Shown: in pieces, positions 51,201 through 59,504 of the stretch
Position numbering within the stretch: position 1 is the first letter of the stretch
Layout: each line of letters starts with the position of its first letter
Assembly: GCA_964626565.1 (NCBI GenBank)
Contig: CAZVFX010000012.1
Location: forward strand, 1 to 64,000
From: CAZVFX01 sp964626565
GTDB lineage: Bacteria; Myxococcota_A; UBA9042; CAIXZC01
Length of the DNA: 64,000 nucleotides
Direction of reading: 5' to 3'
Position numbers and translations under genes: made by a program
The notes under the pieces: generated by a model
The model's input: the letters and a program-made list of their open reading frames with translations, nothing else
What the model was told of the DNA's origin: nothing
The model's database searches: none

Positions 51201-54200
51201 TCGTGCTCCTCCAACGTATTGTCTCCGGACGTAACCCTGGCCAAGAGTTGCCCGGTGGACATGATCGCGGGGGAAGGTGCGGCTTACACCCTCACCGTTT
51301 CCAACGCAGGTAGCACTGCGGCGCTGAATGTAGCCGTTTCCGACATCCTGCCCGACGGCGTGGCCTTTGTTTCCGCCAACCCGGCGCCGGCTTCGGTCAA
51401 CGGCCAGTTGTTGACCTTTGGCTTGGGCGACCTGGCCGCGGGCGCTTCTACCACCATCACCATCGACGTGCTGGCCGTTGCCACCAGCGGCAGCGGCACC
51501 AACAGCGCCTCGGCCACCACGGCCAGCGTCGAAGGCGGGGCAGGCTCGGCTAACAACGACGACTCCTGCTCTTCCAACTTCCTGTCCCCGGACATTGCCT
51601 TGACCAAGAACTGCCCGGTGGACATGGTCGCCGGCGAAAACGCCAGCTACTCACTGCTGGTCACCAATCTGGGCAACACCGCGGCCAACAACGTGCTGGT
51701 GACGGACACCCTGCCGGCTGGGGTTTCCTTCCTGTCGGCCATTCCGGCCCCGTTGTCGGTAATCGGGCAGGAGCTGACCTTCGACCTGGGCGACCTGGCC
51801 GACGGCGCCAGCGCGTCCATCACCATTCAGGTGTACGTAGACGCCACCGGCGGAGCCGGGGACAACACCGCCACCGCCAGTACCGATTCGGTGGAAGGCG
51901 GTCAGGGGTCGGCCAACAACAGCGATTCCTGCTCCTCCGACTTCCTGTCTCCGGACGTAGCGCTGGCCAAGAGTTGCCCTGTCGACATGATCGCCGGGGA
52001 ATTCTCCAGCTACACCCTGAGCGTGAGCAATGCGGGCAGCACCGACGCGCTGAACGTCGTGGTGACCGACACTCTGCCCGCGGGCGTATCCTTTGTAAGC
52101 GCCACGCCGGCACCCGCATCGGTGGTCGGTCAGACTGTGACCTTCAACCTGGGCGACCTGGCTGCAGGCGGCAGCGGCACCATCACCATCGATGTGCTGG
52201 CAACCGCTACTTCCGGTTCGGGCACCAACAACGCGTCGGTGTCCACCGACAGCGTCGAGGGCGGGGCAGGGTCGGCCAACAACAGCGACTCCTGCTCTTC
52301 CAACTTCCTTTCGCCGGACATTGCGGTGGCCAAGACCTGCCCCATCGACATGATTGCGGGCGAGAACGCAGCCTACACCGTCACGGTGTCCAATGGCGGC
52401 AACACCACGGCAAACACAGTCACTCTCACCGACGTCCTGCCGGCTGAGGTGTCCTTTATCAGCGCCACGCCTGCCCCCAGCGCAGTCAACGGTCAGGAAC
52501 TGACCTTCGACCTGGGCGACCTGGAGCCCGGCGCGTCAACTACGATAACCATCAACATACTGGCCGTGGCAACCGCGGGCTCAGCCACAAACTCGGCCTC
52601 GGCATCCACTGCCAGTGTCGAGGGAGGACAGGGGAGTGCCAACAACAATGACGCCTGCTCCTCCAACTTCCTGTCGCCTGACATCGCGGTGGCCAAGACG
52701 TGCCCCATCGACATGATCGCCGGAGAAGGGGCGACCTACTCCCTCACCGTGTCCAACGCGGGCAACACCGCGGCCAACAACGTGGTGGTAACCGACGCTC
52801 TGCCTGCTGAGGTCGCATTTGTCAGCGCAACTCCCGCCCCGGCTTCAATAGTCGGCCAGGATTTGACGTTCGATCTGGGCGACCTGGCCGCGGGAGCCAG
52901 CTCCACCATAACCATTAACGTGACGGTCACTGCGACCAGCGGCACCGCGACCAACAGTGCGTCGGTGACCACCGACAGCGTGGAAGGAGGGCAGGGCAGC
53001 GCCAACAACGACGACTCGTGCTCCTCCAACGTATTGTCTCCGGACGTAACCCTGGCCAAGAGTTGCCCGGTGGACATGATCGCGGGGGAAGGTGCGGCTT
53101 ACACCCTCACCGTTTCCAACGCAGGTAGCACTGCGGCGCTGAATGTAGCCGTTTCCGACATCCTGCCCGACGGCGTGGCCTTTGTTTCCGCCAACCCGGC
53201 GCCGGCTTCGGTCAACGGCCAGTTGTTGACCTTTGGCTTGGGCGACCTGGCCGCGGGCGCTTCTACCACCATCACCATCGACGTGCTGGCCGTTGCCACC
53301 AGCGGCAGCGGCACCAACAGCGCCTCGGCCACCACGGCCAGCGTCGAAGGCGGGGCAGGCTCGGCTAACAACGACGACTCCTGCTCTTCCAACTTCCTGT
53401 CCCCGGACATTGCCTTGACCAAGAACTGCCCGGTGGACATGGTCGCCGGCGAAAACGCCAGCTACTCACTGCTGGTCACCAATCTGGGCAACACCGCGGC
53501 CAACAACGTGCTGGTGACGGACACCCTGCCGGCTGGGGTTTCCTTCCTGTCGGCCATTCCGGCCCCGTTGTCGGTAATCGGGCAGGAGCTGACCTTCGAC
53601 CTGGGCGACCTGGCCGACGGCGCCAGCGCGTCCATCACCATTCAGGTGTACGTAGACGCCACCGGCGGAGCCGGGGACAACACCGCCACCGCCAGTACCG
53701 ATTCGGTGGAAGGCGGTCAGGGGTCGGCCAACAACAGCGATTCCTGCTCCTCCGACTTCCTGTCTCCGGACGTAGCGCTGGCCAAGAGTTGCCCTGTCGA
53801 CATGATCGCCGGGGAATTCTCCAGCTACACCCTGAGCGTGAGCAATGCGGGCAGCACCGACGCGCTGAACGTCGTGGTGACCGACACTCTGCCCGCGGGC
53901 GTATCCTTTGTAAGCGCCACGCCGGCACCCGCATCGGTGGTCGGTCAGACTGTGACCTTCAACCTGGGCGACCTGGCTGCAGGCGGCAGCGGCACCATCA
54001 CCATCGATGTGCTGGCAACCGCTACTTCCGGTTCGGGCACCAACAACGCGTCGGTGTCCACCGACAGCGTCGAGGGCGGGGCAGGGTCGGCCAACAACAG
54101 CGACTCCTGCTCTTCCAACTTCCTTTCGCCGGACATTGCGGTGGCCAAGACCTGCCCCATCGACATGATTGCGGGCGAGAACGCAGCCTACACCGTCACG

Positions 54201-55583
54201 GTGTCCAATGGCGGCAACACCACGGCAAACACAGTCACTCTCACCGACGTCCTGCCGGCTGAGGTGTCCTTTATCAGCGCCACGCCTGCCCCCAGCGCAG
54301 TCAACGGTCAGGAACTGACCTTCGACCTGGGCGACCTGGAGCCCGGCGCGTCAACTACGATAACCATCAACATACTGGCCGTGGCAACCGCGGGCTCAGC
54401 CACAAACTCGGCCTCGGCATCCACTGCCAGTGTCGAGGGAGGACAGGGGAGCGCGAACAACAACGATTCATGCGCTTCGAACTTGTTGTCACCGGACATC
54501 AGCCTGGTAAAGAACTGCCCGGTGGACATGGTGGCCGGTGAAAATGCCGCGTACACCCTGGTGGTTTCCAACTCCGGCAACACCGCAGCCCTCGATGTCT
54601 CCGTTGTTGACACCCTTCCCGACGGCGTGGAGTTTGTAAGCGCGACGCCTGCACCGGCAGGGGCGGTGGGGCAGGAACTCACTTTCAATCTGGGCGACCT
54701 GGCCGCCGGCGGCGCAACCACAATCACCATCAACGTATCCGTGATCGCCACAGGCGGTGATTCGACCAACTCGGCGACGGCCAGCACGGCCAGCGTCGAA
54801 GGGGGGCAGGGAAGCTCCAACAACGACGACTCGTGCTCGTCGACGTTCCTGTCGGCGGACGTGTGGATTGCTGCCAGTTGCTCGCCCGCTGGCGTGGTCG
54901 CCAACAGCAGCTACGCTTTCGAAGCCTCATTCCACAACGATGGGACAACCGACGCTGATCTGACGGTGGTCACCGCCACGGTGCCTGCCGGCTTCTTCGA
55001 AAACGACACATTCTCGGTGTCCGCTTCGGTCGGGGCTGTGACTGTTGAAGGGTTGCAGGTGACCATTGACGTGGGCGTCCTGGCGGTGGGAGAATCCGGT
55101 TTCCTTTCCATCAGCGGTACGGTGACGCCGTCGACTGCGGCTCGGGGCAACTACCCGTTCGCCACAGCGATCACCACCAGTAGTTCCCAATCCACCACCT
55201 CCAACGATGGGTCCTCGTGCACCACTACGGTGCTGGCACCCGAGTTGACGCTGGCCAAATCCTCGATTGTCACCGAGGTTGTGGGCACGTTCATCAACAG
55301 CGCCTCCGTCTCCACGGGGGAGATTGCAGAAGGAGCAGCAGCATCCAAGAGCGACACGGTAGCTGTCGCGACACGCCTGGAATACACAATTACGGTGAGC
55401 AATATTGGCGACGCCACTGCAGGCACCGTGGCAATCACCGACATTCTGCCGGCCGGTGCAAAGGTTGTCGCCAACCCGGACGGTGCACAGATTTCCGGTA
55501 GCACGGCGACCTGGCTGGTGGCACCACTTCCGCCGGGCGGTAGTGTGCAGGTGGGCATTACCCTTGAAACGTTGAACCTGTAG
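48279..55583 (+). CDS. Giant DUF11-repeat surface protein (2434 aa)
   Basis: A secreted protein with a signal peptide (MLQRVVCPALSILLLTLFFG...ALAQ). ATG 48279 follows AGGAGGAGG; a GTG at 48273 is an alternative. After a unique N-terminal domain of ~230 residues (cysteines in DCQD, FCWGP, GGCFG) come about 18 DUF11-type Ig-like units. Fifteen form a regular array of ~121 residues, each with KxCPxDM near the start, DxLPxGVxFxSAxPAP and LTFDLGDL in the middle, and (D/N)xDSCSS at the end, so two cysteines per unit could link units. Four units are duplicated exactly. No C-terminal anchor is visible. It is probably a long surface fibre. Confidence 0.9.
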   Translation: MLQRVVCPALSILLLTLFFGATALAQPVVDGYVVDPVTGVVEAPYVVQGITYTQDQATGDFSGYLYRAETATELYFAFAQSVHINDNTYGANSIDWPKKFGHRLRDLLNSEHAKVMMYDCQDNLVLEYYLDYATRDKSTGEVFCWGPAGTDGIMLLGDPAHITGASSSLVWNWNLAVPSWPNKATLSPPRVPTNSYDPGTTVDPNYPWIYELVYEWSVSKAAFPGGCFGRLEILEVHNSPLKTATNPVPIPVLVVAKEADPPSGTTVIAGDTILFTVSYYNPGPASLTDVVITDAIDINLTDIVPMNGGVYDEVSRTITWPTIPVLAGGESGHVQFTAVVEPLSPSEEIIYNQAVFTTPDLPTPAETNVTEHPLVHTPDLAVAKACPPLILTGETATYTITVDNLGFGTADAVILTDTLPAQVSFIDATPAPASVAGQVLTFDLGSFAYGQSGTVTINVMVDGTSGLAVNSVAVSTPTVEGGEGSSNNFDSCSSELQGADVYVFKTCPAEIAAGVQATYSIEAGNSGTATANSVVVTDTLPAGANLLNAIPAPSSINGQTLTFDLGDLTAGEVRNITIDFDTSLTSGTLVNQVSVASSSSEGGQGDLNNSDECSSTATAPDLAVTKNCPADMVAGQGASYLLRVDNIGSAPAEGVVLTDTLPDGISFVSAIPAPSSVVGQTLTFDLGSLDAGVTANVTIEVQAVATAGSATNLASATTDSIEGGAGSANNSDSCTSDFLAPDVGVSKTCPVDMTAGLDAAYTILVTNSGTATAANVVVNDVLPDGVSFVSAVPAPSSVAGQTISFSLGDLAAGASATITIAVTPLATEGTTTNTASAATDSVEGGQGSANNADSCSSSFLSPDLSLTKACPIDMIAGENASYTLTVANAGTAGATNVVLIDALPAEVAFISAIPAPASVVGQDLTFNLGDLAAGASTTVTINVTVTATSGTALNSASLSTESMEGGLGLANNDDSCSSNVLSPDVTLAKSCPVDMIAGEGAAYTLTVSNAGSTAALNVAVSDILPDGVAFVSANPAPASVNGQLLTFGLGDLAAGASTTITIDVLAVATSGSGTNSASATTASVEGGAGSANNDDSCSSNFLSPDIALTKNCPVDMVAGENASYSLLVTNLGNTAANNVLVTDTLPAGVSFLSAIPAPLSVIGQELTFDLGDLADGASASITIQVYVDATGGAGDNTATASTDSVEGGQGSANNSDSCSSDFLSPDVALAKSCPVDMIAGEFSSYTLSVSNAGSTDALNVVVTDTLPAGVSFVSATPAPASVVGQTVTFNLGDLAAGGSGTITIDVLATATSGSGTNNASVSTDSVEGGAGSANNSDSCSSNFLSPDIAVAKTCPIDMIAGENAAYTVTVSNGGNTTANTVTLTDVLPAEVSFISATPAPSAVNGQELTFDLGDLEPGASTTITINILAVATAGSATNSASASTASVEGGQGSANNNDACSSNFLSPDIAVAKTCPIDMIAGEGATYSLTVSNAGNTAANNVVVTDALPAEVAFVSATPAPASIVGQDLTFDLGDLAAGASSTITINVTVTATSGTATNSASVTTDSVEGGQGSANNDDSCSSNVLSPDVTLAKSCPVDMIAGEGAAYTLTVSNAGSTAALNVAVSDILPDGVAFVSANPAPASVNGQLLTFGLGDLAAGASTTITIDVLAVATSGSGTNSASATTASVEGGAGSANNDDSCSSNFLSPDIALTKNCPVDMVAGENASYSLLVTNLGNTAANNVLVTDTLPAGVSFLSAIPAPLSVIGQELTFDLGDLADGASASITIQVYVDATGGAGDNTATASTDSVEGGQGSANNSDSCSSDFLSPDVALAKSCPVDMIAGEFSSYTLSVSNAGSTDALNVVVTDTLPAGVSFVSATPAPASVVGQTVTFNLGDLAAGGSGTITIDVLATATSGSGTNNASVSTDSVEGGAGSANNSDSCSSNFLSPDIAVAKTCPIDMIAGENAAYTVTVSNGGNTTANTVTLTDVLPAEVSFISATPAPSAVNGQELTFDLGDLEPGASTTITINILAVATAGSATNSASASTASVEGGQGSANNNDSCASNLLSPDISLVKNCPVDMVAGENAAYTLVVSNSGNTAALDVSVVDTLPDGVEFVSATPAPAGAVGQELTFNLGDLAAGGATTITINVSVIATGGDSTNSATASTASVEGGQGSSNNDDSCSSTFLSADVWIAASCSPAGVVANSSYAFEASFHNDGTTDADLTVVTATVPAGFFENDTFSVSASVGAVTVEGLQVTIDVGVLAVGESGFLSISGTVTPSTAARGNYPFATAITTSSSQSTTSNDGSSCTTTVLAPELTLAKSSIVTEVVGTFINSASVSTGEIAEGAAASKSDTVAVATRLEYTITVSNIGDATAGTVAITDILPAGAKVVANPDGAQISGSTATWLVAPLPPGGSVQVGITLETLNL
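51185..52636 (+). repeat. 1452-bp direct repeat in DUF11 gene, copy 1
   Basis: Identical, as far as read by eye, to 53000-54451 with a constant offset of 1815 bp. It covers 484 codons, four 121-residue units. The flanks differ immediately (T against G at the left side, T against C at the right side). Confidence 0.9.
53000..54451 (+). repeat. 1452-bp direct repeat in DUF11 gene, copy 2
   Basis: Second copy of the block at 51185-52636. The copies are separated by 363 bp, one further DUF11 unit, so the offset is five units. Synonymous positions match too, which points to a recent duplication or gene conversion. Confidence 0.9.
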
Positions 55584-55692
55584 GTACTGTATGACAAGGA
55601 ACCGACAGTTTCGCGTGCTCAACGGCCTCCCCGCTGCGCCTGCGCCCCGCAGGGCCGAACCGGCGGTCCCTGCTCAGGAGCGAGGTGAGTAT

Positions 55693-56472
55693 ATGTATGT
55701 CACCCACAACAACCGCTTCCGAGTTGAATTTGCGGGGGAGACCGACCGGGGACTGGTTCGTCCGATAAATCAGGACGCTTTTCTAGCGCTTCCGGAGTGC
55801 GGATTGTTCGCGGTGGCCGACGGTGTCGGCGGTCGCAAAAAGGGCGAACTGGCCAGCGCCACGGCAGTCGAGGTGCTCGAGCAGCGCTTCAAAGCCGCGG
55901 CGCTGGGTGAGGGCCGGCTGATGGACCTGCTTCCCGGCAAGGCGTCGGAGTTGCTGAAAGAAAGTGTGTTCGCAGCCCACCGCGAGATTCTGAAACGTAG
56001 TGGACCGGAGACCAACAGCGAAGGCATGTCCACCACTGTGGTGGCTGCGTTCTTCTCGAAGACCCGGGTGTACATCGCACACGCAGGCGACAGCCGCTGC
56101 TACCTGATGGAGGACGGCGACATCAGACGGCTGACCGTTGACCACACGGTAATGGAGGAGTTGAGACGGCTGGTGCCGTACACGCCCGAACTGGAGAGCA
56201 AGTTGGCTCCTCTGCGCAGCATGGTGGTGCGCTGTCTGGGTATAGAGGCGATGCAGTTGGAGGACATCGAGACCAACATGACCATACCTCGGATGGGCCA
56301 GACCTACTTGCTGTGTTCCGACGGCTTGTGCAACTGCGTTTCCGACGAAGAAATCAGGGATGCCCTCTACCTGGGGGACCATCCCGAACTGGCGTGCAGC
56401 CGTCTGCTGAACCTGGCGGCCAAACGGGGCGCCCCGGACAACGTAACTGTTCTGGTTGCTCGCCTCGTTTGA
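55693..56472 (+). CDS. PP2C-type protein phosphatase
   Basis: A 259-aa metal-dependent Ser/Thr phosphatase from ATG 55693; an ATG at 55591, eight bases after the DUF11 stop, would add a Pro/Ala/Arg-rich 34 residues. Family motifs in order: TDRGLVRPINQDAF, AVADGVGGRKKGELAS (metal Asp), AHAGDSRCYLMEDG, LTVDHT, LLCSDGLCN and the end DNVTVLVARL. It would remove phosphates added by Hanks-type kinases, two of which lie upstream in the same run, making it the natural counter-enzyme. No membrane segment is visible. Confidence 0.9.
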   Translation: MYVTHNNRFRVEFAGETDRGLVRPINQDAFLALPECGLFAVADGVGGRKKGELASATAVEVLEQRFKAAALGEGRLMDLLPGKASELLKESVFAAHREILKRSGPETNSEGMSTTVVAAFFSKTRVYIAHAGDSRCYLMEDGDIRRLTVDHTVMEELRRLVPYTPELESKLAPLRSMVVRCLGIEAMQLEDIETNMTIPRMGQTYLLCSDGLCNCVSDEEIRDALYLGDHPELACSRLLNLAAKRGAPDNVTVLVARLV

Positions 56473-56559
56473 TTTCAAAGAGATTGCCTAACCTCCCAAG
56501 GGTGACTAAACTGGGGCGGCTGTATTGCCCAAGAAGTGAACGTTGCCTGGAGGAGGCCC

Positions 56560-57885
56560 GTGGACCCCGTACTTCTCGCTCGCATTCAGTTCGCAGTAAC
56601 CATCGGTTTTCACTTCATCTTCCCGCCCGTTTCCATCGGCCTGGCGTGGCTGCTCGTAATTATCGAAGGTAAGGCCTGGCGCACCGGAGACCGCGGTTGG
56701 GAACGGTTGGGCAGGTTTTTCGGAAAACTGCTCGCCTTGACCTTCGCAGTAGGCGTCGCCACCGGAATCGTCATGGAGTTCCAATTTGGCACCAACTGGG
56801 CCAACTACTCCAGGTTTGTGGGCGACATTTTCGGTGCGCCCCTGGCCGCGGAGGGGATCTTCGCCTTCTTCCTGGAGTCCGCGTTTCTCGGGCTTTATCT
56901 GTTTGGTCGCAACCGGATCAGCAAGGGGCTGCACTGGTTTTCCATTCTCATGGTCGCGTTCGGGGCCACCATGTCCGGTTTCTGGATTATCGTTGCCAAC
57001 TCATGGCAGCAGACGCCGGCCGGGTTCGTCATTCGCAACGGCCGGGCCGAGCTGACCAGTTTTTACGACGCAGTATTCAATCCTTCCACTGTGCATCGGT
57101 ACTTGCACACTATTGACGGCGCGCTCATATGCGGTGCATTCCTGGTGGCTGGTGTCAGCGCCTGGCTCATCCTCAAGAACAAGGAGGCGGAACTGGCCAA
57201 GCGTTCGTTCCGCATCGCCATTATTTTCGGTTTCATCGTTTCGTTCCTGGAACTGATGCCCCTCGGCCACCACCATGTGCGGCAGGTGGCGCGCACTCAA
57301 CCGGCCAAGTTTGCGGCAATCGAAGGGATTTACGAGAGTGAAACCGGAGCTCCTCTCATGCTTTTCGCGGTTCCCGACTCAGGCCCTCCGCCTAAGCTTG
57401 TCCTGCCGGTTGGTTTGAGGGGGATGCTCGGGTGGCTCGCCTTTGGCGACCCTGACGCCCACATTCCCGGTCTTGACCAGTTCCCGGAGGACGAACGGCC
57501 GCCCCTGTGGCTCACGTTCGTTGCGTTCCACAACATGGTGCTGCTGGGGATGTTCTTCATCGGCATTACCGCGCTGGGCCTTTTTCTCATGTGGCGAAAG
57601 AAGTTGTTCGACTATCCCCTCTACCTGTGGGCGATGGTAGTGTCGGTGCCGTTGCCCGTGGCCGCGTGCCAGTTGGGCTGGGTAACTGCGGAGGTGGGGC
57701 GCCAGCCCTGGATCGTCTATCCGGTGCCGGGGGTGTTCGAAGGGATGAAGGTCGCGGACGCCATCTCGCCGAACGTTTCCGCAGGCGAGATTCTGGCTTC
57801 GCTGATCATGTTCGGGATGGTCTATTCCCTCCTGCTTGTCCTGTACCTCTTCCTCATGTGGAAGGAGGTTGACCATGGACCTTAA
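56560..57885 (+). CDS. cydA: Cytochrome bd-type quinol oxidase subunit I
   Basis: A 441-aa integral membrane protein that oxidises quinol and reduces oxygen to water. I use GTG 56560 (MDPVLLARIQFAVTIGFHF, typical family start) with GGAGGAGG upstream; GTG 56536 is possible. His18 is the expected heme b595 ligand. The VMEFQFGTNWANYSRFVGD stretch and GRQPWIVYPVPGV are hallmark segments; the loop after GWVTAE is short, as in cyanide-insensitive/CIO-like enzymes. It overlaps cydB by 11 bp. It is a low-oxygen or stress oxidase; no cydX-like small gene was seen after cydB. Confidence 0.93.
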   Translation: MDPVLLARIQFAVTIGFHFIFPPVSIGLAWLLVIIEGKAWRTGDRGWERLGRFFGKLLALTFAVGVATGIVMEFQFGTNWANYSRFVGDIFGAPLAAEGIFAFFLESAFLGLYLFGRNRISKGLHWFSILMVAFGATMSGFWIIVANSWQQTPAGFVIRNGRAELTSFYDAVFNPSTVHRYLHTIDGALICGAFLVAGVSAWLILKNKEAELAKRSFRIAIIFGFIVSFLELMPLGHHHVRQVARTQPAKFAAIEGIYESETGAPLMLFAVPDSGPPPKLVLPVGLRGMLGWLAFGDPDAHIPGLDQFPEDERPPLWLTFVAFHNMVLLGMFFIGITALGLFLMWRKKLFDYPLYLWAMVVSVPLPVAACQLGWVTAEVGRQPWIVYPVPGVFEGMKVADAISPNVSAGEILASLIMFGMVYSLLLVLYLFLMWKEVDHGP

Positions 57886-58891
57886 CACTACCTGGTTTTT
57901 GCTCCTGGGCGTGCTACTTCTGGGCTATGGAATTCTCGATGGATTTGACCTGGGGGTGGGGGTGCTGCACCTGTTTGCGAAAGATGAACGGGAGCGGCGG
58001 ATACACATGAACGCCATCGGCCCGGTGTGGGATGGCAACGAGGTGTGGCTGCTCACAGCCGGCGGGGCCATGTTCGCAGCGTTTCCTCCAGTGTACGCGA
58101 CGGTGTTCTCCGGCTTGTACCTGGCCTTCATGCTGCTGCTGCTGGCCCTTATCTTCCGGGCTGTCTCCCTGGAATTCCGAGGCAAAGTGGACCTGGCCGC
58201 GTGGAAGAGAGTCTGGGATTGGGGTTTCGGACTCGGCAGCCTTGTTCCTCCGTTGCTTTACGGAGTGGCCCTGGGCAACATAATGGCCGGCCTGCCCCTG
58301 AACGCGGCGGGCGATCATACCGGCTCCTTCCTCTCCCTGCTGAACCCCTACTCCCTTCTGGTGGGGTTGACCACCCTGGTGTTCTTCGTAATGCACGGGG
58401 CCGCCTGGATGATGATGAAGACGGAAGGGGAGCTTCAGGCCCGCATGCGAAACTGGGTGACCCGGGGCTGGGCCCTCTTTGTGGCGCTTTATGCAGGCGC
58501 GACCATGATGACCGTGTACGCGGCTCCCCACCTCTTTGAGGGGGTGGTGAACATGCCGCTGTTCTGGGTCGCCCTGGCGGCTCTCGTGCTGTCCGTAGCG
58601 TACATTCCGCTCGCCGCGGCCCGGACCCGGCCGGGGCACGCATTCCTGGCCTCAGCGACGGCCCTTGCCGCCATGCTGGGTCTGGTGGGCCTGGGCCTCT
58701 TCCCCACCCTGGTCCCTGCGTCCAACGACCCGACGCTGTCCCTCACCATCTACAACTCTTCCTCGTCCACGAAGACTTTGACGGTAATGCTGATCATCGC
58801 GCTCATCGGCATGCCTTTCGTAATCGGATATACCGCCCTTATCTATCGGGCCTTTAGAGGCAAAGTCACCATCACCGAAGAAAGCTACTAA
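57875..58891 (+). CDS. cydB: Cytochrome bd-type quinol oxidase subunit II
   Basis: A 338-aa membrane protein with about eight to nine helices. I use ATG 57875 with AAGGAGG at 57862. It opens TTWFLLLGVLLLGYGILDGF, and GPVWDGNEVWLLTAGGAMFA is the signature of subunit II. It carries the second half of the bd-type oxidase and is translated together with cydA. A weak hairpin follows at 58892. Confidence 0.93.
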   Translation: MDLNTTWFLLLGVLLLGYGILDGFDLGVGVLHLFAKDERERRIHMNAIGPVWDGNEVWLLTAGGAMFAAFPPVYATVFSGLYLAFMLLLLALIFRAVSLEFRGKVDLAAWKRVWDWGFGLGSLVPPLLYGVALGNIMAGLPLNAAGDHTGSFLSLLNPYSLLVGLTTLVFFVMHGAAWMMMKTEGELQARMRNWVTRGWALFVALYAGATMMTVYAAPHLFEGVVNMPLFWVALAALVLSVAYIPLAAARTRPGHAFLASATALAAMLGLVGLGLFPTLVPASNDPTLSLTIYNSSSSTKTLTVMLIIALIGMPFVIGYTALIYRAFRGKVTITEESY

Positions 58892-58911
58892 CAGTTGCCT
58901 TGCGGCGACTG
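58892..58911 (+). terminator. Weak hairpin after cydB
   Basis: CAGTTGCC-TTGC-GGCGACTG forms an 8-bp stem with one G-T pair, followed by GGTTTG rather than a long T-run. It could be a weak terminator or processing site between cydB and the lipoprotein gene. Confidence 0.3.
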
Positions 58912-58953
58912 GTTTGCTAACTTCCATGTAGCTGACGAATAGGAGGATAGTTA

Positions 58954-59490
58954 ATGAACAGATTACTGCCCATACTGCCCTTAGTCCTGCTTCTGGGTTG
59001 CCAGAACGGCCGCTCCCAGCCAATGGCTGAGGGGGAGAAGAGCAAGGCCGACAACACCAAATATTACAGTGCCACCCTTACGCCCGACGAATCGAAAGCG
59101 GAAACGGCCTGTGACCTGGTGTTGTTCATCACACCGTCGGAAGGCTACAAGTGGAACAAGGAGTACCCCTTCAAGTTTGTCTTCACCACTGACGATGCGG
59201 TGAAACTGGCGAAGAGCGAGTTCAAGGCGAAGCCGACCGCAGATCCCGGCGACCAGAAGAAGCCGGGCTTTAGACTCGAGAAGAACGTCGACGGCGAGGA
59301 TGTGAGCTGGCTATGGGTGCCTGAGGAGTTGTCCACCGGGGACAGCCGCGCCTGGCTGACCGTCCCCTCTAAGATTGGTCCCGCCGGCTCCCACGACGTG
59401 AGCGTTGAGGCCAGCTTCTCGGTCTGCAACAAGACTTCCTGCAAGATCTTTCGCAAAGAGAAACTCAAGCTCAAGGTCAACGCCAAATAG
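58954..59490 (+). CDS. Lipoprotein with DsbD-alpha-like domain
   Basis: A 178-aa lipoprotein (MNRLLPILPLVLLLGC). The mature part is a beta-rich domain with FITPSEGYKWNKEYPFKF and, near the C-terminus, EASFSVCNKTSCKIFRKEKL. The pair CNKTSC in a strand-turn resembles the cysteine pair of the N-terminal DsbD domain; this is an impression of pattern only. GAGG precedes the ATG. It could help thiol exchange in the envelope, which would fit the many disulfide-rich proteins nearby. It is followed by PrkA after 14 bases. Confidence 0.6.
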   Translation: MNRLLPILPLVLLLGCQNGRSQPMAEGEKSKADNTKYYSATLTPDESKAETACDLVLFITPSEGYKWNKEYPFKFVFTTDDAVKLAKSEFKAKPTADPGDQKKPGFRLEKNVDGEDVSWLWVPEELSTGDSRAWLTVPSKIGPAGSHDVSVEASFSVCNKTSCKIFRKEKLKLKVNAK

Positions 59491-59504
59491 GGGGGCCCCT
59501 GCCC

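Noticed and set aside
51185..54451. CRISPR-like or mobile-element origin for the regular repeats
   Set aside because: Repeats are in frame, 363 bp long and encode Ig-like domains; there are no spacers, transposase or terminal inverted repeats.
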